In this document: one piece after another, positions 1-5,126 of the stretch
How the letters are laid out: every line of letters starts with the position of its first letter
How positions within the stretch are numbered: the first letter of the stretch is position 1
From: an uncultured Treponema sp.
Lineage (GTDB): Bacteria > Spirochaetota > Spirochaetia > Treponematales > Treponemataceae
Length of the DNA: 10,808 bases
Reading direction: 5' to 3'
Assembly: GCA_937890485.1 (NCBI GenBank)
Contig: CALBXN010000213.1
Coordinates: forward strand, 1 to 10,808
The notes under the pieces: generated by a model
What the model was told of the DNA's origin: nothing
Seen by the model: the letters and a program-made list of their open reading frames with translations, nothing else
Database searches by the model: none
Position numbers and translations under genes: made by a program

Positions 1-56
1 TTTTTAAAAATTATTTTCATTTTAATATTAATAATTTAAAATATTTTTACATAAAT

Positions 57-212
57 TTAAAAATTACGGCAAAAAACTATTTTTTCGGTATCGTTTTCAC
101 AATCGAGAATAATACCGCTGTTGTCGTGATGCCCCCTTGCGTTCATATCGTAAGAAAGTTGAATAGGCGCGTACGCGTTTAACTTTTCAAATAACTGCTT
201 ACAATTTATCAT
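57..212 (-). pseudogene. Nif3-like N-terminal fragment, 51 codons
   Basis: An ATG-started frame of 51 codons ends in TAA. It reads as an N-terminal helix (CKQLFEKL), then YAPIQLSYD, then DNSGIILDCENDTEKIVF. This matches the start of Nif3-like dinuclear-metal proteins, which have aP..la..wDN.Gl.v......v.kIlv; full-length members are around 250 residues or more. The frame stops where the family would continue into its first beta strand (..vLD), and sequence beyond is AT-only and non-coding. Codons such as GCG, GGG and CGT are commoner here than in neighbouring genes. Its ATG overlaps the stop of the upstream minus frame (ATGA), as in a coupled operon. I read it as a 3'-truncated relic. A genuine small protein is possible. 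The Nif3 assignment comes from remembered motif shape and is tentative. Confidence 0.45.
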
Positions 213-343
213 TTTATAACTTCCAAAAGTTTATTTATCGCCTTTTTAGTCTTCGTCTTTTCTTCGGCGCTCATTTTGTCCAACGCCCCTTGCAAAACAC
301 TTATTTTTTTACTAATAAGTTCTTTTATTTGTTTTATATATTT
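209..343 (-). pseudogene. C-terminal remnant of an unidentified helical protein
   Basis: This open frame runs from just after an in-frame stop (344-346) to TGA at 209-211, about 44 codons. The first in-frame ATG is at 274, leaving only 21 residues (MSAEEKTKTKKAINKLLEVIK). The upstream part (YIKQIKELISKKISVLQGALDK) is also open and amphipathic-helical, which fits the tail of a longer protein that lost its start. The stop overlaps the ATG of the Nif3-like fragment by ATGA, preserving an operon junction. Codon use (GGG GCG, AGC GCC) is less AT-biased than in the surrounding genes. Family not recognised. Being part of a decayed two-gene module is an inference. Confidence 0.35.
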
Positions 344-457
344 TTATTTTTTGGGGTAGTTTTTATTAAATTTTTAATAGATTTTTGCATAGATATTTCT
401 TTTTTGCACACAAAATTCTTTTTTAACTGATAAAAAAGTTATATTCCCTATTCTACT

Positions 458-592
458 AGAACGAAAGAAGTTCGCAATAACATACAATGAGAAGAAAACA
501 CGTAGCCGAAAATTTTCGTACTAACACACAAAGCATTGCAAACAGAACTCCGCCCCACTTCTCGCAGAACGAAAGAAGTTCGCAATAACATA
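458..592. repeat. Partial tandem repeat: 27-bp direct repeat, 108-bp period
   Basis: The same 27 bases occur at 458-484 and 566-592, with start-to-start distance 108. Each copy contains GAAC-7nt-GTTC, a small hairpin. The 81 bases between them include the perfect palindrome CGAAAATTTTCG at 507-518. The layout fits one 108-bp unit plus the first 27 bp of a second. Read on the minus strand, the unit is colinear with plus-strand sequence around 2150-2245, so this is probably a dispersed intergenic repeat family. No ORF of interest lies inside. Confidence 0.75.
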
Positions 593-617
593 AATTAAAA
601 CAAAAAAACATTGTTAA

Positions 618-686
618 CTAAAAAAATAAACTGTAGTGCGACCGTCTAGCGTAGCGTCAAGGGAGCAATGCAGTTTATTTTTTTAG
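618..686 (-). terminator. Long hairpin downstream of rlmB, probable terminator
   Basis: Positions 618-633 and 671-686 are perfect 16-bp inverted complements (CTAAAAAAATAAACTG and its complement). The pairing extends inward to 639/665 with one G-U and one mismatch, giving a stem of about 22 bp around a 25-nt loop. On the minus strand the structure begins 29 nt past the rlmB stop and ends in T-rich sequence, so it could terminate the ychJ-rlmB transcript. The inner sequence (TGCGACC..AGCGTAGCGTC..GAGCAATGCA) resembles the dispersed ATTGCGAG..GAAGCAAT-type repeats known from many bacterial genomes. A repeat co-opted as terminator is possible. Confidence 0.6.
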
Positions 687-715
687 AACAGCATATAGTT
701 TTGAGACTAATTTAA

Positions 716-1507
716 TTATTGCGAAATTCTGTAGAGTAATATTCCGGCCGCCACCGATACATTCAAGCTATCCAATTTTCCACAAGTTGGGATTGAAAGG
801 ATTTTATCGCAATTTTCTCGGACGATTCGGGACATTCCAGAACCTTCACTTCCCATAACGATTGCAACCTTATCGGCTCTTTTTGAAGAAAATTCGTTTA
901 GGTTTTCGCCACCTGCATCAGCCCCGTAAATCCAGTAACCTTCTTCTTTTAATAACTCAATTACTCTTGTTAAATTTGGAACAATCATATAAGGAACCCA
1001 AGAAGATGCACCTGCACTAGAACGAGCAATAATTTCGCTATCAGTGTTTGCTCCACGACGAGCTGGCAAAATAACCAAATCTGCACCAAATTGATCGCAA
1101 CTTCGAATAATTGCACCAACATTATGAGGGTCTGTAATAGAATCCAAAATCATTACCACAGATTTTTGGTTTTCTGTTTTTGTTTTTAGTTTGGAATTAA
1201 GATAAATTTTTAAATCAGAAAATTCTATTTGATTAGATTCTTCTTTTTGATTGCCCGAAAGTTGCAAAACAATACCACGATGGTCTCGGGCAAGTTCTGG
1301 CAGAGTGCTAACAAGTTTTTCTAAATCATGATTTTCTACTTGTCGGCACTCAATCAAAACTTTTTTAGATTCACTCAATAATTGAGCAAAACTTATAATT
1401 TTTTTTACTCTAGGACCAGGTTTGCTATACAACAAAGTTGCCTTAGAATTTTTTTCGAGAGATTTTAATTTTTCTTCGATGGCATGAAAGCCTGTAATAA
1501 TTTTCAT
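716..1507 (-). CDS. rlmB: 23S rRNA 2'-O-methyltransferase, RlmB/TrmH family
   Basis: SPOUT-class (SpoU/TrmH) RNA 2'-O-ribose methyltransferase of 263 residues, near the usual length of about 250. The N-terminal substrate-binding domain opens with the characteristic ITGFHAIEEKLK (RlmB: hGrhaVleaL). Three SPOUT motifs follow. Motif 1 is DSITDPHNVGAIIRSCDQFGA (122-142, with the family Asn and Arg), motif 2 is VAIVMGSEGSGM (214-225), and motif 3 is IPTCGKLDSLNVSVAAGI (239-256), which forms the SAM-binding trefoil knot. In E. coli RlmB methylates G2251 in the 23S P-loop using SAM. The specific target here is inferred, since other TrmH-family specificities share these motifs. The ATG lies 9 nt after the ychJ stop, so the two are probably co-transcribed. 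No clear Shine-Dalgarno is visible before this start. Confidence 0.88.
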   Translation of the reverse strand: MKIITGFHAIEEKLKSLEKNSKATLLYSKPGPRVKKIISFAQLLSESKKVLIECRQVENHDLEKLVSTLPELARDHRGIVLQLSGNQKEESNQIEFSDLKIYLNSKLKTKTENQKSVVMILDSITDPHNVGAIIRSCDQFGADLVILPARRGANTDSEIIARSSAGASSWVPYMIVPNLTRVIELLKEEGYWIYGADAGGENLNEFSSKRADKVAIVMGSEGSGMSRIVRENCDKILSIPTCGKLDSLNVSVAAGILLYRISQ

Positions 1508-1516
1508 GGCTAAATT

Positions 1517-2017
1517 TTATCGGCCACAACATCGCTTATATTTCAAGCCTGAACCACAAGGACAAGGATCATTTCTACCAACTTTTGCTCCATCACGAAC
1601 AATTGTTGTAGGAATTAAACTTCCGCTGTGATAAACCCATTCACCATCTTTTTTTACAAACTTTGCTTTTTCTAAGTGAACATCTTTTAGTCCACCACGA
1701 GTATAAGTTGCAGAAAATTCAACAATTCCTTCTTTGTCGTTTTCTTTACCTTTTTCAGTGCGAAGGATTTTCAAACCATGCCAAGTTGATTCCTCACTCC
1801 AACGGCGAGTTTCTTCCATATCAATTTCATTTCTGTCTGGATCTTGAACACAGCTTTTTGCAATATGATCGATTTCATGTTTTACATAAGCTGAATATCG
1901 GCTACGCATCAATGCTTCGGCAGTAGGAGCCTTTGCAGAACCTTTTATGATAGGTTCACAACATTCACTATAAAGTTTTCCTGAACCACAAGGGCATAAA
2001 TCTTTTGTATCACTCAT
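1517..2017 (-). CDS. ychJ: YchJ-like protein with two SEC-C zinc motifs
   Basis: A 166-residue protein with the full YchJ layout (E. coli YchJ is about 152 residues). The N-terminal SEC-C motif is CPCGSGKLYSECC, with Cys8, Cys10, Cys19 and Cys20. The middle NTF2-like domain contains the typical AEALMRSRYSAYVKHEIDHI (34-53). The C-terminal SEC-C motif is GRNDPCPCGSGLKYKRCC, with Cys152, Cys154, Cys163 and Cys164. SEC-C is the zinc-binding motif also found at the SecA C-terminus. The molecular role of YchJ is not established, so no activity is assigned. The ATG at 2017 sits 6 nt after a good -10 (TAAACT) with a TTGAAA -35, so the message may be leaderless. It is the first gene of an operon with rlmB and is divergent from pepT across a repeat-rich gap. 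Confidence 0.88.
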   Translation of the reverse strand: MSDTKDLCPCGSGKLYSECCEPIIKGSAKAPTAEALMRSRYSAYVKHEIDHIAKSCVQDPDRNEIDMEETRRWSEESTWHGLKILRTEKGKENDKEGIVEFSATYTRGGLKDVHLEKAKFVKKDGEWVYHSGSLIPTTIVRDGAKVGRNDPCPCGSGLKYKRCCGR

Positions 2018-2052
2018 AAAAACAGTTTATCAATAAAAACACCCTTTTTCAA
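2018..2052 (-). promoter_or_regulatory. Promoter of ychJ-rlmB, predicted leaderless
   Basis: On the minus strand, TTGAAA (2052-2047), exactly 17 bp, TAAACT (2029-2024), then six bases GTTTTT directly before the ATG at 2017. A start point about 7 nt past the -10 would fall on or next to the A of the ATG. No purine-rich Shine-Dalgarno precedes the start. Matching to sigma-70 consensus is by eye. Confidence 0.6.
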
Positions 2053-2076
2053 TAGGATTTCAGAATTTTGAAAAAT

Positions 2077-2280
2077 GGGGAAATTTCGTACCAGAATAAA
2101 ACAAGCTTTCGACGAAAAATCCCCAAACTCGCTAGTGCTGCGTTTCACTTGCAAGGCTTCGTTTGGTTCTTTTTCGTCTACGCTTGTTTTATTCTGCACG
2201 GTATGTGTATTTTGCAAACTTCTTGCATTTCGCGAGATTTGGAGCTGTCGTGCAGAAACGCCGTTAGGCGTTTCGAATCC
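2077..2280. repeat. Intergenic composite inverted repeat, related to the 458-592 repeat
   Basis: Positions 2092-2106 and 2182-2196 pair perfectly over 15 bp. After a small internal loop, 2111-2119 pairs with 2170-2178 (9 bp), and further in 2123-2128 pairs with 2161-2166 (6 bp), giving about 30 bp of stem. An alternative hairpin pairs 2077-2089 with 2112-2124 (GGGGAAATTTCGT against ACGAAAAATCCCC, two mismatches). The stretch from about 2150 to 2245 is colinear with the minus strand of 458-592: shared blocks include TTGCAAnGCTT, TTTTCG.CTACG, TGTTTT.TTCT, GTATGT and ACTTCTT, then GCGAGA. It is less AT-rich than the genes beside it. No credible coding region is present. Confidence 0.65.
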
Positions 2281-2319
2281 GTGTGACATTTTTTTTAAGA
2301 AGCGAAAGTCGTTAGACTT
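2255..2319. repeat. Two hairpins sharing a GTTA loop
   Basis: GAAACGCC (2255-2262), loop GTTA, GGCGTTTC (2267-2274) is a perfect 8-bp stem. About 30 bp on, AAGTC (2306-2310), loop GTTA, GACTT (2315-2319) is a 5-bp stem with the identical loop. The different stem bases with a constant loop look like compensatory change in a structured repeat. No U-tract follows either hairpin, so they do not look like simple terminators. Confidence 0.5.
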
Positions 2320-2333
2320 GAGCAAATCCACGT

Positions 2334-2420
2334 GGCCATTTCGACTCCACTCAATGACCGTGTAAAGTCCGGTTACCAATCGTAGTCCTGCCGGTTGCTG
2401 AGCGAAGTCGAAGCAACCGA
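2334..2420. repeat. Two REP-like palindromic units upstream of pepT
   Basis: Unit 1 pairs 2334-2340 (GGCCATT) with 2353-2359 (AATGACC), with one non-pair on the plus strand that is a G-U on the minus, around TCGACTCCACTC. Unit 2 pairs CGGTTGCT (2392-2399) with AGCAACCG (2412-2419) around GAGCGAAGTCGA. Both cores, read in opposite orientation, share the TGAG..GTCGAA pattern of widely dispersed bacterial intergenic repeats. The second unit ends just before the presumed -35 of pepT. Family resemblance is from memory. Confidence 0.55.
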
Positions 2421-2456
2421 TTGCAAAATACATAAAAATATCGTACCATATAAAAG
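2421..2456 (+). promoter_or_regulatory. Promoter of pepT-murA, predicted leaderless
   Basis: TTGCAA (2421-2426), 17 bp, TACCAT (2444-2449), then seven bases ATAAAAG before the ATG at 2457. The expected start point falls at the start codon. An overlapping alternative -10 is TATAAA (2449-2454), but it would put the start point inside the coding region. Sequence immediately upstream is the REP-like unit at 2392-2419. Confidence 0.5.
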
Positions 2457-3710
2457 ATGAATAATGATACTTCCATAAAAGATATTTTACTAGAAAATTT
2501 TTTAACTTATGTAAAAATTTGGACAACTAGCGATTCTCAAAAAGCAGATGAAGGAATACAACCTTCTACAGAAAGACAAATTGAACTTGCAAATCACCTT
2601 AAAAATCAACTAGAAAAAATGGGAATTCAAAGCCATATTACTTCCCATGGATATTTATGTGCAAGAATTTCAGCAACTGAAGGCTACGAAAATTCTTCTT
2701 CCATTGGATTTTTAGCACATCTTGATACCGCTGGAGAAGTTTCTGGGCAAAATGTAAATCCTAAAATTACAAAAAATTATGACGGAACTGATATAAAACT
2801 TAATGAAGAAATAACTTTATATATAGAAGAAAATCCTGAATTATTAAATTGTAAAGAGCAAACAATAATTACAACTGACGGAACAACTTTGCTTGGTGCC
2901 GATGATAAGGCTGGAATTGCAGAAATCATTACAGCAATTCAAATTTTACAAGACAAAAACATTCCTCATGGTCAAATTGAAGTAATTTTTTCCCCTGACG
3001 AAGAAACAGGGCACGGCATGGACAATGTTCCGCTGGATTGGATTCAATCAAAACAATGTTACACAATTGACGGTGGAACTTTAGGCGAAATTGAAGCAGA
3101 ATGTTTTAACGCATACAAATCAGAAATTACTTTTACAGGAAAAGCTTTACACACTGGTTCTGCTCGACCAAATATGGTGAATGCTGTTACTATGGCAAGT
3201 AAATTTGTTTCCATGCTTCCACAAAATGAAAGTCCAGAAGCAACAGACGGCTATTTAGGATTTTATGCTCCAATGGAAATTTCTGGTTCAATGGAAAGTG
3301 CTAAAGTAACAGTTTTCTTACGAGATTTTGAAGAATCTGGAATGAAATACAGAATTTCTACAATTGATTCTTTAGCTCAAACTTGTAATGCAATTTTTCC
3401 AAATGGAAGTGTTGAAACAAAACATACTTTTCAGTACAAAAACATGAAAGAAGTCCTTGATAAAAATCCTCATGTAATGCAAAATCTAATTCAAGCAGTA
3501 AAAAATGTTGGGATAGAACCAATTATTTCTCCAATTCGTGGTGGAACAGATGGTTCTCGATTGTCAGAACTTGGCATTCCAACCCCAAATATTTTTACTG
3601 GTGGACATAATTTTCATTCAAGAACTGAGTGGGCTTGTTTAGAACAGATGGAATATTCTGTAAAAACAATCCTTGAACTTATAAAAATTTATTCAAAAGG
3701 AAAAAACTAA
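2457..3710 (+). CDS. pepT: Peptidase T, tripeptide aminopeptidase (M20B)
   Basis: Cytoplasmic zinc metallopeptidase that removes N-terminal residues from tripeptides. It has 417 residues, against 408 in E. coli PepT. All expected metal and catalytic elements are visible: GFLAHLDT (His88, Asp90), GADDKAG with the bridging Asp (149/150), the SPDEETG glutamate pair (Glu182, Glu183), YTIDGG (Asp205) and the last ligand in GGHNFHSR (His387). The lid/dimerisation domain is between about 215 and 330, including LHTGSARP. The N-terminal LLENFLTYVKI..T and PSTERQ match the family start, supporting the ATG at 2457. No Shine-Dalgarno is evident; a -10-like hexamer lies 7 nt upstream. The stop overlaps the murA start by one base (TAATG), so the genes form an operon. 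Confidence 0.95.
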   Translation: MNNDTSIKDILLENFLTYVKIWTTSDSQKADEGIQPSTERQIELANHLKNQLEKMGIQSHITSHGYLCARISATEGYENSSSIGFLAHLDTAGEVSGQNVNPKITKNYDGTDIKLNEEITLYIEENPELLNCKEQTIITTDGTTLLGADDKAGIAEIITAIQILQDKNIPHGQIEVIFSPDEETGHGMDNVPLDWIQSKQCYTIDGGTLGEIEAECFNAYKSEITFTGKALHTGSARPNMVNAVTMASKFVSMLPQNESPEATDGYLGFYAPMEISGSMESAKVTVFLRDFEESGMKYRISTIDSLAQTCNAIFPNGSVETKHTFQYKNMKEVLDKNPHVMQNLIQAVKNVGIEPIISPIRGGTDGSRLSELGIPTPNIFTGGHNFHSRTEWACLEQMEYSVKTILELIKIYSKGKN

Positions 3711-4990
3711 TGTACGAATATCATATTGAAGGTGGATTTCCTATAAAAGGAACTATCGCTGCTAGTGGTAACAAGAATGCAGCACTTCCATGTATTGCAG
3801 CAGTTCTTTTAACAGATAAAGAAGTTACTTTACGAAACATTCCAGACATTGAAGATACTGGAGTAATGATAAAAATTTTAGAATGTTTAGGTGTAACTGC
3901 CGAAAAAATTGCTGATAACACTTGGAAATTTTGTGCCAAAAACTTAAATTCCCATGAAATACCTTCAGAAATGGCAAAGAAGATTAGAGCATCAATTTTG
4001 TTTGCAGGCCCTCTTCTTGCAAGATTAGGGAAAGCTCAACTTTTCCCACCTGGAGGAGATGTAATTGGTCGGCGTCGTTTAGACACTCACTTTCTTGCTT
4101 TAACTGAACTTGGAGCAAGAGTTAGCACAGACGGGCAACTTTCTTTTACAGCAAACAAACTTGTTGGAGCCGATATTTTCTTAGACGAAGCATCTGTTAC
4201 TGCAACCGAAAACGCTGTTATGGCAGCAAGTATGGCAGAAGGAACTACAATTTTAACAAATGCAGCAAGTGAACCTCATGTAAGAGATTTATGTAATATG
4301 TTAAATGCCATGGGAGCAGATATTAGTGGAGTTGGTTCAAATATCTTAACGATAAAAGGCGTAAAAAAACTTCATGGATGCGATTTCAAAATTGGGCCAG
4401 ATTATATGGAAATTGGTTCTTTCATAGGATTAGCAGCTGCAACAAGAGGAAGCATAAAAATTACAGGCGTTGAACAACGAGATATGCGCTCAATTCGGCT
4501 TGCTTTTGGAAGACTCGGAATCACTTGGACAACAGAAGGAGACAGCATCATAGTTGGAAACGAACAAAACATGCAAGTTAGTCCAGATTTAGGTGGAATG
4601 ATTCCAAAAATTGATGACTCTCCATGGCCAGGATTTCCACCAGACTTAACAAGTATTATGACGGTTGTGGCAACTCAAGTGGAAGGAACTGTTTTAATTC
4701 ACGAAAAAATGTTTGAATCAAGAATGTTCTTTGTGGATAAACTTATCGGAATGGGTGCTAGAATTACTCTTTGTGATCCTCATCGTGCAGTTGTATCTGG
4801 TCCAAGTCTACTCCGAGGAACTGAATTAGTTTCTCCTGATGTTAGAGCAGGTATGGCAATGGTAATTGCTGCAATGTGCGCAAGAGGCGAAAGTATTATC
4901 AAAAATGTTTATCAAGTTGAACGAGGCTATGAACATTTAACAGAAAAACTTCAGTCTTTAGGTGCTCACATAGAAAGAATTACTGTTTAA
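3710..4990 (+). CDS. murA: UDP-GlcNAc 1-carboxyvinyltransferase with Asp in place of catalytic Cys
   Basis: MurA transfers enolpyruvate from PEP to UDP-GlcNAc, the first committed step of peptidoglycan precursor synthesis, in the cytoplasm. It has 426 residues, a normal length. Key elements are GNKNAALP with Lys22, KIRAS with Arg93, the active-site loop PPGGDVIGRRRLDTH, the PWPGFPPD segment with the general-base Asp312, and the C-terminal VERGYEHLTEKLQSLGA (Arg405). The loop position that is Cys115 in E. coli is Asp117 here (codon GAT at 4058-4060). The same Cys-to-Asp change is known from mycobacteria, chlamydiae and Borrelia and makes MurA insensitive to fosfomycin, so intrinsic resistance is inferred. 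The start overlaps the pepT stop, with AGGA 8 nt upstream as Shine-Dalgarno. A minor caution is the related EPSP-synthase fold, but the UDP-GlcNAc motifs fit MurA. Confidence 0.93.
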   Translation: MYEYHIEGGFPIKGTIAASGNKNAALPCIAAVLLTDKEVTLRNIPDIEDTGVMIKILECLGVTAEKIADNTWKFCAKNLNSHEIPSEMAKKIRASILFAGPLLARLGKAQLFPPGGDVIGRRRLDTHFLALTELGARVSTDGQLSFTANKLVGADIFLDEASVTATENAVMAASMAEGTTILTNAASEPHVRDLCNMLNAMGADISGVGSNILTIKGVKKLHGCDFKIGPDYMEIGSFIGLAAATRGSIKITGVEQRDMRSIRLAFGRLGITWTTEGDSIIVGNEQNMQVSPDLGGMIPKIDDSPWPGFPPDLTSIMTVVATQVEGTVLIHEKMFESRMFFVDKLIGMGARITLCDPHRAVVSGPSLLRGTELVSPDVRAGMAMVIAAMCARGESIIKNVYQVERGYEHLTEKLQSLGAHIERITV

Positions 4991-5020
4991 TTATAAAATT
5001 AACTTACAAAAAAACGAGAA

Positions 5021-5120
5021 TGTCTAATAAGCGCTATCAATCCTGACTTGTTTTCAGAATCTGTACTATAAATTGTGCTAAGATTCTGAATCAGGTTCAG
5101 TATGACAAAACTTCTTAGAC
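5021..5120. terminator. Bidirectional terminator-like nested inverted repeat
   Basis: The outer arms TGTCTAATAAG (5021-5031) and CTTCTTAGACA (5111-5121) pair with one mismatch. They are flanked outside by an A-run (about 5008-5014) and a T-run (5123-5128), so each strand ends its stem in U-rich RNA. Inside, CAGAATCT (5055-5062) pairs with AGATTCTG (5081-5088), and CCTGA (5042-5046) pairs with TCAGG (5091-5095). The inner halves look like two inverted copies of the dispersed CTGAA(C)TTG.TTCAG-type repeat. The element sits between convergent murA and the 607-residue gene and could end both transcripts. Confidence 0.6.
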
Positions 5121-5126
5121 AGTTTT

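Noticed and set aside
418..438. Terminator-like stem CTTTTTT-7nt-AAAAAAG
   Set aside because: It is made only of A-T pairs plus one C-G, expected by chance in such AT-rich sequence, and follows no intact gene.
458..592. CRISPR array
   Set aside because: There are only two copies of the 27-mer, with an 81-bp spacing and no cas genes. The spacer itself belongs to the dispersed repeat family.
1663..1926. 87-codon plus-strand frame
   Set aside because: It lies antisense inside ychJ, whose conserved SEC-C and YchJ motifs are certain.
2068..2365. Two plus-strand frames of 72 and 96 codons
   Set aside because: They overlap each other in different frames within the inverted repeats. The Cys/Phe-rich translations look non-protein-like and have no ribosome binding site.
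2014..2526. 170-codon minus-strand open frame across the ychJ-pepT gap
   Set aside because: It covers the hairpins and REP-like units, runs antisense into the pepT start, overlaps the ychJ start, and its translation shows no domain. Less AT-rich repeat DNA leaves frames open by chance.
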